DNA of 64,000 nucleotides from Palsa-504 sp963753225 (GCA_963753225.1 CAVWBQ010000016.1:124001-188000), one strand, 5' to 3'. Shown: positions 17,771 to 26,491, counted from the stretch's first letter. Notes: generated by a model not told the origin, from the sequence alone. Translations and numbers: made by a program.

Positions 17771-19011
17771 GACGTCGCCTCACCGCTCATCGGCAGGTCA
17801 CCGAACAGGGCCTGCAGGACCTCGGGCCGATAGCCAGGAGCAGGCCGGGCGGCAGGTGCCTCCGCCTGACGGGCGTAATGCGCAAGGAGCCGCTCGACCA
17901 GCTCGCCGGGATTGGGGGTCAGGTAGACCTCGGTCGTGCTGAGATGGGCATGGCCGAGAACCCACCGGACGTCGACCAGCGACATGTGCGGGTCGCTGAC
18001 CATGCGATACGCAGCACTGTGACGAAGATCGTGCAACGTCCAGTTGGAGCCGAGGGCCTGCTGGGCCCGGCCGAACATCATCCGGGCGGCGTCATAGGAC
18101 AGCCGACGATACGGGCGTCGCAGCGTCCACCACAACGGATCATCCGGGCCGGCCGGGACGTCATCGCCGAGCTCGTGCTGACAGAGCCGGAGCCAGACGA
18201 ACGCGTCGGCGGACGCCGGCAACATCTGCAGCGCACGGCTGCCCTTACGGACAACGCCGATGAGCTGCTCGGCCGGGTCGACCCGGCTTCGCAGCACGGT
18301 GAGCAGCTCCTGCGCGCGGGCGCCGGTAGAGATCCAGAACGCTAGCAGTGCCCGGTCCCGGTTGGACGGCAAGGCGGCGAACAGCTCGTTGAACCGCTCG
18401 TCGGGAATCGCCCGCGGGACCCGCTTGGGTGCCTTGGGCTGGTATGGCGCTGGGCGCCCGGTCCGCCGCCAGGGCTGCATCGGGTTGTGGTGAGCGTTGA
18501 GGTGCTCGCCCGCCCCGCTGCGGGCCGCCGGGAACGGGTTGATCAGCGGGCGGCCGTGCTGCACCCGGTGATACTCGTAAAACGCATGGATCACGGTGCG
18601 GGCGTGACGGCGGGTCGCCGTCGCATAGGTGCCGGCGGGATAGGACTTCCCGGTGACCGGGTTGACCGATCCAGGAGGCGGGCTATCCCGCCGCCGCTGC
18701 CGTGGCGGCTTGCATGCCTGTCCCAGCCAGAGCGCGTAGTCGCGAGCCTCGGTCCGTGTCGCCCGATCCCACGCCACGGCTACTGCCTGCAAGAACCGGA
18801 GCCAGCTGAGGAGCTCATAGGCATAGGAACGTACCGTCGCCGGCGAGCAGTCGCACGCTGTGAGATCACGCAGGAACTCCGTCACCGCCGGCACCTCGGT
18901 GCCGGACCCGTCCACCAGCCGGTAGGGCACTGGTCTCTCCGGGACCTCCTCAACCCGGCCGGCCCGCGGCACTATCAGCTCGGCGACGTTCCGCTCTTGC
19001 TCGCCCGTCAT
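17767..19011 (-). CDS. Tyrosine recombinase (TnpA-like of Tn554 type)
   Basis: 414 residues from the ATG at 19011; the frame can be extended to 19059 but the shorter start looks better. A SAM-like core-binding domain (about 50-150) precedes a catalytic domain with Arg in STGARAQELLTVL (about 247), Lys in VVRKGSRALQML (about 272), HDLRHSAAYRM (about 340) and LGHAHLSTTEVYL (about 365) with the nucleophile Tyr. It is the first gene of the two-recombinase element and translationally coupled to the 804-residue enzyme. The promoter must lie in the 165 nt between the start and the element tip at 19176. Confidence 0.88.
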   Translation of the reverse strand: MTGEQERNVAELIVPRAGRVEEVPERPVPYRLVDGSGTEVPAVTEFLRDLTACDCSPATVRSYAYELLSWLRFLQAVAVAWDRATRTEARDYALWLGQACKPPRQRRRDSPPPGSVNPVTGKSYPAGTYATATRRHARTVIHAFYEYHRVQHGRPLINPFPAARSGAGEHLNAHHNPMQPWRRTGRPAPYQPKAPKRVPRAIPDERFNELFAALPSNRDRALLAFWISTGARAQELLTVLRSRVDPAEQLIGVVRKGSRALQMLPASADAFVWLRLCQHELGDDVPAGPDDPLWWTLRRPYRRLSYDAARMMFGRAQQALGSNWTLHDLRHSAAYRMVSDPHMSLVDVRWVLGHAHLSTTEVYLTPNPGELVERLLAHYARQAEAPAARPAPGYRPEVLQALFGDLPMSGEATS

Positions 19012-19176
19012 GTCTGCTCCCAGCTCGTCACGAACCTGACGACCGAGATCACAGCACAAGCCGGGCCGGCCTGGGACGGGCCGTGAACGAAGACAACGGC
19101 GCTGGAGGCTACCTTCCGTAACAACCGGCCGGACGGGCCGGAGAACTCTGGCCTGGGGTTAGTTCGGTCAACAGGA

Positions 19177-19424
19177 CGTTCCAGCCAGGACTCGAACCCG
19201 ACATGCCCGCCAGTCGTCGCCGACCACCACAGGCCGCTCAGATGCCGCTGCCCCTGCTGCGAGGCGAACCGGCGCACCGGCAGGCCCTGCTCGAACGGCA
19301 CCGCCAGGGCCTCAGCTAGCGGCACCCGATGCTCCACGCCATCCCCGCACACGTGGCCGACCTCGAAAGCCGCGATCGAAAGGCCAGGCGGCAACCGCGC
19401 GGCCATATCAGGCAATACCGTCAC
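19177..19424 (-). pseudogene. N-terminal part of the disrupted TnsA-like endonuclease gene
   Basis: About 83 codons from a GTG at 19424 (or an ATG at 19406). The sequence PVRRFASQQGQRHLSGLWWSATTGGHVGFESWLER has the features of the N-terminal half of actinobacterial TnsA-like heteromeric transposase subunits, including the catalytic Glu of FESWLE. The frame runs on into the inserted element as unrelated residues. Joined to 14814-15243 it would give about 226 residues. Two CGAAGTTTT repeats lie just upstream. Confidence 0.75.
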
Positions 19425-20172
19425 AAACCAGCAGTATCAGCCACAAGCATGCCCAGACCCGGCAGCGACACGAAGTTTTTAGCCGAACAACGAAGTTTTG
19501 GTCGCAAGGTTCACGCGGACAGCGAAGCGTTCACCTGAACAGGACACATGCAGTAAGCGCCACACGCCGGCACGTCCTACCGGTCACATCAGCGCGTCGC
19601 GAACACTAATGCACCAGGGGCAAGCCCAGCGACGGCCGCACAGCCGGCGGCCGCACAGCCGCACAGCCGCACAGCCGCACGGCCGCACGGCCGCACGGCC
19701 GGACAGCCGGACAGCCGGACGGCCGGACGGCCGGGCGAACGCGGCCCGCCCGGGGCGCCCGATCGCCCAGCCGCGACCCGTGCCTCAGACGAAACGGTCG
19801 AAGCGCCCATTCGCGGAAAAACGGCGCGATAACACGGTCGAGATGAGACGCAGATCACATCACCGGCCGCCTATTGCATGACTTTCTGATCTGCATTGGT
19901 TACTAAGCGTTTAGCATCTTGTGATCACCAGCGCAACCGTTTCGGTAAACCCGCCGAGGGCTTTCTTGCCGAATTGCGGGGCGCATGGGCGATCTTTCTG
20001 GCATCGTTGTCGGCCAGCGGTACTTGCGCGCGGCGGCCAGGCGGCGCACCAGGTCAGGTGCGGCGGGGTCGGTGGCGCGGCGGGAATCCCGCGAACGCCC
20101 GCGGCGGGAAAGCCGGGATTCACCGAAACGGCGGTTAGCATCTCGCGGGCATGGCCGGACGAAAGGATTGCC
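19425..20172. other. 748-base non-coding stretch with short repeats
   Basis: No credible gene. CGAAGTTTT occurs at 19471 and 19491 (20 nt apart) with a weaker CGAAG copy at 19523. A ten-copy 8-bp tandem array follows at 19651-19730. The last 300 nt are the leader of the transglycosylase-like gene and include an AT-richer stretch at 19870-19925 (GTTACTAAGCGTTTAGCATCTTGTGATCACC) that could hold its promoter. Confidence 0.6.
19651..19730. repeat. Ten-copy 8-bp tandem repeat array
   Basis: Consecutive 8-bp units of the form CCG(C/G)AC(A/G)G: three CCGCACAG, three CCGCACGG, two CCGGACAG and two CCGGACGG, ordered as a gradient. Degenerate units flank both sides (19636-19643 and 19731-19738). It lies between the broken transposon gene and a cell-wall gene. 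Confidence 0.95.
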
Positions 20173-20850
20173 TTGTCGCGACATCGGACCGGGGCTCGCA
20201 GCAGTCGGCGCAAGCGGGGTCTGATCCGGCGTTTCGGTCTTGTCTTCCCGGCCACCATTTTCGCCGTGGTCGCGGTCATCGCCGTGGCGGTCGGCGGCAA
20301 GCTATTCGCCCCGGGGTCGAGCGCCTTCAGCGCTGTCCAGGCGATCGAGATGGTGCCGGGAAGCCACACCATGGCCGCGCTGGAAGCCGAACGCTCCCAG
20401 TTGATCGCGATGACCGCGGCGGCGCGCACGCTGACCGTGGTGGCCAAGCCCAAGCTGGCCTCGCCGGCCGAGGTCGCCACGGCCAACCCGGGGACGACGA
20501 CCGGCGGCACCGGCGGGATTGTCTACGTCACGTCCACGCCGCCCGACCCTGGTTCGGCCCAGTCCATCGCGTACAACATGATGGCCAGCTTCGGCTTCAG
20601 CCCGACCACCTTCTTCGGCTGCCTGAAGGACATCTGGAACCGGGAGAGCGGCTGGCGGTACGACGCGGAGAACGCGAGCGGCGCGTACGGCATCCCGCAG
20701 GCGCTGCCCGGCAGCAAGATGGCGACCGCGGGGGCGGACTGGCAGACCAACCCGGCCACCCAGATCAAGTGGGGGCTCACCTATATCAAGGCCATCTACG
20801 GGGATCCTTGCAAAGCCTGGGCCTTCGAGGAAGCCAACAACTACTACTGA
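20173..20850 (+). CDS. Exported transglycosylase-like protein (aggregation-promoting-factor C-terminal-like), paralogue 1
   Basis: 225 residues from a TTG at 20173, chosen because CGAAAGG lies 6 nt upstream and the basic, hydrophobic signal sequence starts there. A basic N-terminus (RHRTGARSSRRKRG) and one membrane/signal segment (about 20-42) precede a short linker and a C-terminal domain (about 145-225) with WNRESGWRYDAENASGAYGIPQALPGSKM and WGLTYIKAIYG. This is the lysozyme/transglycosylase-like fold of Rpf and Apf proteins; the Glu of RESGW is the likely catalytic acid. It should act on peptidoglycan outside the membrane. A paralogue follows at 21256. Confidence 0.87.
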   Translation: MSRHRTGARSSRRKRGLIRRFGLVFPATIFAVVAVIAVAVGGKLFAPGSSAFSAVQAIEMVPGSHTMAALEAERSQLIAMTAAARTLTVVAKPKLASPAEVATANPGTTTGGTGGIVYVTSTPPDPGSAQSIAYNMMASFGFSPTTFFGCLKDIWNRESGWRYDAENASGAYGIPQALPGSKMATAGADWQTNPATQIKWGLTYIKAIYGDPCKAWAFEEANNYY

Positions 20851-21255
20851 TGTCTTGTCACTGTATTGTCACCAAGTGTCAGAAATTACGGTCGGATTGC
20901 CCACCCCGATGCTGTCCGATGTCGGCCGTAATGGGAAGTTTCCTAACCGGTGTGAGTTTCCTCATAGCGCCGTTGGCCGGGCGATGAACGCTTAGGTAAA
21001 TACGGCACTTCCAGCCGGTTACCCGGCGCGGTCGCATGTGCGGTGATTTTGCTCACGCCTATTCCGGTCACTGGAGCATTTCCGTCAGGCATGGTAGATA
21101 GCCGACAGCACCCCGCCCGTGCGGATGGCAACGTCAAGTTAGCCCGGCGCCCAGACCCGCGCCGCATCCCACGCGCAGATGCCTGTCACCGGCACGGTGA
21201 CAGTTGCGATCGGGGGTGAAATACCTCGCGTGACGCGAGCCACAGAAAGGTCCCC
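20851..21255. other. Regulatory gap between the two transglycosylase-like genes
   Basis: 405 bases without a gene. Besides the GTCAC-N6-GTCAC site at 20857, it holds an 8-bp inverted repeat with a 5-nt loop at 21183-21203 (CTGTCACC/GGTGACAG) and a CTCGCG-TGA-CGCGAG hairpin at 21225-21239, 4 nt before the AGAAAGG ribosome binding site of the second gene. That hairpin is well placed to affect ribosome access. Confidence 0.5.
20857..20872. promoter_or_regulatory. MtrA-box-like site GTCAC-N6-GTCAC
   Basis: Two exact GTCAC half-sites 6 nt apart follow the stop codon of the first transglycosylase-like gene, and a GTGTCA half-site comes 5 nt later. Direct GTnAC repeats with this spacing are the reported binding pattern of the actinobacterial regulator MtrA, which controls cell-wall hydrolase genes. 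It is 384 nt before the second gene. Confidence 0.35.
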
Positions 21256-21927
21256 TTGTTACGACACCGGAACATCCGGCTGAGCCGATCCAGGGCCATC
21301 GTCATCGCCGCGGCCGGCGCCCTGTCCGTCGCGACCGCCGCCTCGGCGGCGGCGGCAACCTGGTCCCAGGGAAGCCAGGGACACGCGGCCAGCCCTGACG
21401 GGCCGGCCGAGGTAATCCGCACGGCGGCCGGCGCGCCGCGGCTGGCCGTCGCGGACCGGCTGGCCCGGCCGGTAGCCGAGGCCGAAAACCGGCAGAGCAG
21501 TGCCACCGTGGCGCAGCACGCGTTCCAGCTCCGCCTGACCCAGACGCGGGACGCCATCGCGCAGCGCCAGGCCCGGGCCACGGCGCAGCCGGGCCAGACC
21601 GCCAGCGTGACCGTTCCGGCCGCCTCGGGCTCTCCGCGGCAGATCGCCCAGGCGATGCTGGCCTCGTTCGGCTGGGCGCCCAGCCAGTTCTCCTGCCTGG
21701 ACCCGCTGTGGGAGCACGAGAGCGGCTGGAGCGTGACCGCCGCCAACCCAGGGTCGGGCGCCTTCGGCATCCCGCAGGCCCTGCCAGGCTCCCGGATGGC
21801 CAGCGCCGGGCCGGACTGGCAGACCAGCGCGACCACGCAGATCAAGTGGGGCCTGCGGTACATCAAGGGCACCTACGGCTCGCCCTGTGCCGCCTGGGCG
21901 CACGGGCAGGCCACGGGCTGGTACTGA
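21256..21927 (+). CDS. Exported transglycosylase-like protein, paralogue 2
   Basis: 223 residues from a TTG at 21256, 5 nt after AGAAAGG. A signal sequence (about 5-37) ends in an Ala-rich stretch. A mature linker of about 95 residues, partly helical, precedes the C-terminal transglycosylase-like domain (about 150-223) with WEHESGWSVTAANPGSGAFGIPQALPGSRM and WGLRYIKGTYG. The domain is closely similar to that of the gene at 20173, and both share the TTG start and GAAAGG signal, so they are tandem duplicates that have diverged in the linker. The stop codon lies inside a 14-bp tandem repeat. Confidence 0.87.
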   Translation: MLRHRNIRLSRSRAIVIAAAGALSVATAASAAAATWSQGSQGHAASPDGPAEVIRTAAGAPRLAVADRLARPVAEAENRQSSATVAQHAFQLRLTQTRDAIAQRQARATAQPGQTASVTVPAASGSPRQIAQAMLASFGWAPSQFSCLDPLWEHESGWSVTAANPGSGAFGIPQALPGSRMASAGPDWQTSATTQIKWGLRYIKGTYGSPCAAWAHGQATGWY

Positions 21928-21973
21928 CAACCTGGTACTGACAACCTGGTACCGACAACCTGGTACTGACAAT
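21918..21973. repeat. Four 14-bp tandem repeats starting at the stop codon of paralogue 2
   Basis: Four copies of CTGGTACTGACAAC at 21918, 21932, 21946 and 21960; the third has one change and the fourth differs at its last base. The first copy encodes the final Trp-Tyr and the TGA stop. After three periods (42 nt) the frame returns and meets another TGA. Confidence 0.95.
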
Positions 21974-22159
21974 GCTGACAACGGTTGCCCGACCGGGCCG
22001 GAGCGCTGGCGCCGAGGAGAATCTTTTGTCACCGGACAACTCCTGCCAGGGTGGCGGCGCGTATGTGCCGCCGGCGGGCACGGAGTTTTCCTGCGCATGG
22101 CGGCCAGGGAGCAACAGCGCTACGCTTTTCCTGCATTTGTGCTAGCGGGGGAGGTGCCG

Positions 22160-22753
22160 GTGACGATTGGACCGGAAGACCCGGCCGTGGCGGGCTGCGA
22201 CCGGCTCACGGCGGCCCACGCCGACCGCGAAGACGTGATCGAAACGCTGAAGAACGCGTTCGTGCACGGTCGGCTGACCAAGGAAGAGCTCAACCTGCGG
22301 GTTGGCCAGGCGCTCGCGGCGCGGACGGACGCCGACCTGGCCGCACTCACCGCCGACATCCCGCCCGCCCCAGCCGCAGCCGGGCCGACACGCCCGCCCG
22401 CCCCGGCACGGCGCCGACCGCTGGCCACGGCGGCCGCCAGATCCGGTACCTGCCTGATCATCGCCTTCCCCGCCTTCTGGGTCGCCAGCTACTTCGATCC
22501 GTTCGGCCCCTGGCGTGGCGTGATGGTCGCCCTGGCGGCCTGCGCCCTATGGACGGCGGTCGGCATCATGGGGTACGCGCTGTTCACCGCATTGGACCAG
22601 AAGTCCCCCCGCAGGCAACTGCCGCCCCGGCCGGGTGGCCAGGCCCTCCAAGCCGAGCAGTGCAGCAGCGTCGGCCGGGGTCCGGTCCCCCCCGCCCCCC
22701 GCACCGACCAGACTCGCGCCGACCTGCGGCCCGCCGTCAGCTCGGCAGCGTAG
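22160..22753 (+). CDS. DUF1707 membrane protein
   Basis: 197 residues from a GTG at 22160, 6 nt after GGGGGAGG. The N-terminal DUF1707 module (about 14-65) has the family pattern of a three-helix unit with VIETLKNAFVHGRLTKEELNLRVGQALAARTDADLAALTADIP split over two helices. A Pro-rich linker and two hydrophobic segments (about 95-115 and 120-145) follow, then a disordered tail. DUF1707 proteins are actinobacterial and often precede membrane or 2TM modules. The last 17 nt overlap the 3' end of the opposing kinase gene. Function unknown. Confidence 0.8.
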   Translation: MTIGPEDPAVAGCDRLTAAHADREDVIETLKNAFVHGRLTKEELNLRVGQALAARTDADLAALTADIPPAPAAAGPTRPPAPARRRPLATAAARSGTCLIIAFPAFWVASYFDPFGPWRGVMVALAACALWTAVGIMGYALFTALDQKSPRRQLPPRPGGQALQAEQCSSVGRGPVPPAPRTDQTRADLRPAVSSAA

Positions 22754-24950
22754 CGAAGGTCTCCACCTCTTCGTCGAAGATCGGCCGCATCTGGTCGAAC
22801 TTCGACTCTGGCGCGGTCACGTACAGGGCGTACGACTGCGGGCCCGCGGACGTGTGCACCACGAAGAGCAGGTCAAGAGCCTCCTGCTGGACACCCTTCT
22901 TGGTCCAGGTGAACTTCCACCAGGATCCCGTCGTGCCCCGGACGGGCGTCGCGGCCATGCCCACCCGCTTGTACCCGGGGAAGCGCAGGATGGACTGCGA
23001 CTCGATGTACTGCGCCTCCCGCAGCATGTCCGGGTACGTGTGCGGGGTGAGGTCGATGAGGATGTTCGTGTTCTGGTCCGTCGGGTCCGTCAGGTAGGTC
23101 TGGTAGCCGCTCGTGGATTTCTGCCAGTTGGCCGGCGCGGCGATGGTGAAGCCGGCCGTCTCGTTGGACGCGGCAGGCTGCGAGGTCATCGTGAACCCGC
23201 TGGGCAGCGGCCTGGTGGCCGGCTTGTTGATGGCGTTGATGATCTGCAGTGTCGGGGGTGGCAGCGAGGCCGAGGACGAGCCGGACGCTGACCCCGAGGC
23301 CGAACCCGTGCCCGTCGTCTGACCCTGAGGCGACCCCGAATGACCCTGGTGCAGGAGCACTACGGTGCCCGCGCCGGCCGCCGCGCCGACGATCGCCAGC
23401 GCCGCGACCGCGGCCTTCCACCCAAACCCGGACCGCCGCGGCCGCGATGGCGCGTACTCGGCGCCGGACCAGGGCGGCGTGCCCGGTGCCTGCTGCGATG
23501 CCTGGCCCGACCACGCCGCCGGGGCGTAGCCCGCCGGTTCCGGGTAGCCCGGCCCGGGACCGGGCGGTGACGACGCGCCGGACCTGGGGGCCTGGTTGTA
23601 CCAGGAGGAGAAGTCGGCCGGCGGTCCTTCCGGCCGGGCCGGGGACCCGGCCGGACCCGCGGGGCCCGCCGGACCTGCCGAGCCCGCCGGGCTGTACCCG
23701 GAGCCCGCCCAGCTGCCCGGCGACGGTCCGTAACGCGGCGGCTCGCCCCGCGCCGGCGCCGGCGGCTGTGACGGCACCGAAGGCTGCGACGGCTGCGGCG
23801 CGGTCGGGGCGGTCTGCGCCGCCGAAGCCTGGGCGCCATGGGGCGGGCCGGTATACGCGGCCGAAGCCTGGGCGCCTTGGGGCGGGCCGGTATACGCGGC
23901 CGAAGCGCCCGGCGGCTTCACCACCGTCGGCTCGTAGTCCAGCGCGGTCGCGCCCGGTTGCGGCGCCCGCGGCCGGGCGACCCCGGGCGGCCCCGGGGGG
24001 GCCGGGCCTGCCGGTGCCGAACCCGGCGGTGCCGAACCCGCCCCGGGCGGGTCCGGGAGCGACGACGCCGACAGCGCGGTGGCCGCGTAGCCGGCCGGGG
24101 CGCCGGATGCGCGCTCGGTCAGCTGCGGCAGCACGTCAGTGATCATCCGCGCGGCCGCGCTGGCGTCTGGCCGGTCCGAGGGCTCCCGGCGGAGCAGCGC
24201 GGCGATGACCGGGCCGAGCGCGCCCGCCGTGGGTGCCTCCGGCGCGTCCTCGTTGATGATGGCGGACATCGTGGTGATCGCCCCGCCGCGCTGCTCGAAC
24301 GGGCCGTGCCCCTCGACCGCCGCGAAGAGGGTCGCGCCGAGGGACCACAGGTCGGAGGCGGGTGACGCATCCTCGCCGCGGATCCGCTCGGGCGCGGTGA
24401 AGCCCGGCGAGCCCATCACCATGCCGGTCTGGGTGAGCTTGGGATCGTCGGCGAAGGTGGCGATGCCGAAGTCGGTCAGCACGGCCCGGTCGTCGCTGCC
24501 GAGCAGCACGTTGCTCGGCTTGACGTCCCGGTGCATCACCCCGGCCTCGTGCGCCACGCTCAGCGCGGAGAGCAGCTGGCGGGCCATCTCGGCGGCGCGC
24601 CGGGGCGACAGCGGCCCCGAGGCCGCGAGCATCTGGTCCAGCGACTGCGCGTGGATCAGCTGCATCACGATCCACGGACGGCCGCCGTCCTCGGCCACGT
24701 CGTAGACGGTGACCACCGCCGGGTGGTTGAGCCGGGCGGCGGTCTTGGCCTCGCGCAGCGTCCGCTGGAAGGCGGTGGCCCGCTCCCCATCCGTGAGGCT
24801 GTCGGCGATCTGCACTTCCTTGATCGCGACGTCGCGGTCGAGCAACTGGTCCCGGGCACGCCAGACCACGCCCATGGCACCTCGGCCGATGGGGGCTTGC
24901 AGGCGGTAACGCCCGGCGATCACTCGCCCGGCGTCCGCCGATGGGTGCAT
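22737..24950 (-). CDS. PknB-type Ser/Thr protein kinase with extracytoplasmic domain
   Basis: About 737 residues from the ATG at 24950 (an ATG at 24965 is also possible). The kinase domain (about 12-275) is complete: GRGAMGVVW, the Lys of VAIKEVQI, MHRDVKPSNVLL, the TDFGIAT loop and an APE-like TAPERIRGE. A long Pro/Ala/Gly-rich juxtamembrane region (about 290-505) includes a 13-residue repeat encoded by a 39-bp duplication at 23821-23898. One membrane helix (about 520-540) leads to an extracellular domain of about 170 residues that lacks PASTA repeats, so this is a sensor kinase of the PknB family with an uncommon ectodomain. Target unknown. Confidence 0.9.
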   Translation of the reverse strand: MHPSADAGRVIAGRYRLQAPIGRGAMGVVWRARDQLLDRDVAIKEVQIADSLTDGERATAFQRTLREAKTAARLNHPAVVTVYDVAEDGGRPWIVMQLIHAQSLDQMLAASGPLSPRRAAEMARQLLSALSVAHEAGVMHRDVKPSNVLLGSDDRAVLTDFGIATFADDPKLTQTGMVMGSPGFTAPERIRGEDASPASDLWSLGATLFAAVEGHGPFEQRGGAITTMSAIINEDAPEAPTAGALGPVIAALLRREPSDRPDASAAARMITDVLPQLTERASGAPAGYAATALSASSLPDPPGAGSAPPGSAPAGPAPPGPPGVARPRAPQPGATALDYEPTVVKPPGASAAYTGPPQGAQASAAYTGPPHGAQASAAQTAPTAPQPSQPSVPSQPPAPARGEPPRYGPSPGSWAGSGYSPAGSAGPAGPAGPAGSPARPEGPPADFSSWYNQAPRSGASSPPGPGPGYPEPAGYAPAAWSGQASQQAPGTPPWSGAEYAPSRPRRSGFGWKAAVAALAIVGAAAGAGTVVLLHQGHSGSPQGQTTGTGSASGSASGSSSASLPPPTLQIINAINKPATRPLPSGFTMTSQPAASNETAGFTIAAPANWQKSTSGYQTYLTDPTDQNTNILIDLTPHTYPDMLREAQYIESQSILRFPGYKRVGMAATPVRGTTGSWWKFTWTKKGVQQEALDLLFVVHTSAGPQSYALYVTAPESKFDQMRPIFDEEVETFATLPS
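23821..23898. repeat. 39-bp in-frame duplication in the kinase linker
   Basis: The 39-bp unit at 23821-23859 is repeated at 23860-23898 with one change, and a degenerate third copy begins at 23899. It encodes a 13-residue Ala/Tyr/Gly/Pro repeat in the disordered linker. Confidence 0.9.
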
Positions 24951-25096
24951 AGCCGGACCATACACGGTGTTGGCTGAAAGGTCTCTGGGGGCCAGTTAAG
25001 CATTGATGAAGCGTGATGGTTTTTATACCTGCTCGTCCCGCTCACTCTGCTGCCCGCTCGCTCGCCTCCGGGCCGCGCTTCAGGCGGCCCTTTGGC

Positions 25097-26487
25097 TCAC
25101 TGGCCCTGAGTCATGGCGAGGACGTCGAGGGCGGCGTCGAGCTGGGCCTCGGTGATCTCGCCCCGCTCGACGTAGCCGCGGGCGATCACGATGGAGCGGA
25201 TGGGCTCGCCGCCCTCCAGCGCCTCGTGCGCGACCTGGGCGGCCGCCTCGTAACCGATGTAACGGTTCAGCGCGGTGACGATGACCGGCGAGGACTCGAC
25301 CAGGCGCCGCATGCGGTCGGGAAAGGCGCCGATCCCGGCCACGCAGCGGTCGGCCAGCAGCGGGATCACCGCGGCCAGCAGGCGGCCCGAGGCGAGCAGG
25401 TTGCGCGCGATGACCGGCATCATCACGTTCAGCTCGAAGCTGCCCGCCGCCCCGCCGAACGCCACCGCCGCGTCGTTCCCGATCACCTGCGTGCACACTT
25501 GGGCCGTCGCCTCGCAGATGACCGGGTTCACCTTGCCCGGCATGATCGACGAACCGGGCTGCAGGTCCGGAATCATGATCTCGCCCAGACCGGCCTGCGG
25601 CCCGGATCCCATCCAGCGCAGGTCGTTGCAGATCTTGTACAGGCTGACCGCGATCACCCGCAGCACCCCGCTGGCCTCGACCAGCGCGTCCCGGCTGCCC
25701 TGGGCCTCGAAGTGGTTCCGCGCCTCGGTCAGCGGAAGCTTCATCGAGACCGCCAGCCGGTCGTTCACCCGCGTGGCGAACCCTGGCGGCGCGTTAAGCC
25801 CCGTCCCCACCGCCGTCCCCCCGAGGGGCAGTTCGCCGATCCGGTGCAGGATCTCCCCGACTCGTTCGGCCCCGTAACGAACCGCCGCCGCGTACCCGCC
25901 GAACTCCTGGCCCAGGGTCACCGGCACCGCGTCCATCAGGTGCGTCCGCCCGACCTTGACCACGCCGGCGAACTCCTCCGCCTTGACCGTCAGCACCGAG
26001 GCTAGGTGCTTCATAGCCGGGATCAGCTCCAGGACGAACAGCCGCACGGCGGCCAGGTGAATAGCGGAAGGGAACACGTCGTTGGACGACTGCGACGCGT
26101 TCACGTGGTCGTTCGGGTGCACCGCGCGCCCCAGCGCGCGCGAGGCCAGAGAAGCGATGACCTCGTTGGCGTTCATGTTGCTCGAGGTGCCAGAACCGGT
26201 CTGGAACACGTCCACAGGGAACGCGTCGTCGTGCTCGCCCCGCGCCACGGCGGCGGCCGCGGCGTGAATCGCGCCGGCCATCTCGGCATCGATCACGCCC
26301 AGCTCGCCGTTGACCCGGGCGGCGGCGCCCTTGATGCACCCGAGCGCGCCGATCAGGTCCCGCCCGATCCGCTCCCCGGACACCGGGAAGTTGTCCACCG
26401 CCCGCTGGGTCTGTGCCCCCCATAGCGCCTCGGCCGGAACCTCGACCTCGCCCATCGAGTCATGCTCGATGCGCGTGGGACCAGAGC

Positions 26488-26491
<4 letters not shown>
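25097..26491 (-). CDS. fumC: Class II fumarate hydratase
   Basis: 464 residues from a GTG at 26491 that overlaps the class I fumarase stop (GTGA). It belongs to the aspartase/fumarase superfamily and interconverts fumarate and L-malate in the citric acid cycle without a cofactor. Seen motifs: GSGTSSNMNANEV (about 97), the catalytic His in VGRTHLMDAVP (about 180) and the signature GSSIMPGKVNPV (about 310) with its active-site Ser. Length is normal. Its gene follows a complete class I enzyme in the same operon, which is unusual; most genomes regulate the two apart. Confidence 0.95.

Larger units (their letters stand above)
15244..19176 (-). mobile_element. 3.93-kb Tn554-like element: two tyrosine recombinases inserted in a TnsA-like gene
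   Basis: Removing 15244-19176 restores an uninterrupted reading frame: CTG GAA CG joined to C GAT CAC CTG, giving the ESWLERDHLLALDFDP stretch expected of an intact TnsA-like protein. No target duplication is needed. The ends lack long inverted repeats; each carries CCGAAC within 10 nt of the tip (15249-15254 and the complement of 19162-19167). Contents are a 430-residue and an 804-residue recombinase, overlapping by 4 nt, and nothing else. The size order and the lack of duplication resemble TnpA/TnpB of Tn554, which inserts precisely into a coding gene. No TnpC-like gene was found. Confidence 0.75.

Noticed and set aside
19177..19262. tRNA gene suggested by GGTTCGAGTCC on the minus strand
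   Set aside because: No acceptor, D or anticodon stems fit around it, and the bases code for the conserved GFESWLE motif of the TnsA-like fragment.
19860..21255. Cyclic di-AMP (ydaO-type) riboswitch upstream of the cell-wall hydrolase-like genes
   Set aside because: It was looked for because such genes often have one, but the conserved blocks do not occur in the right order before either gene.
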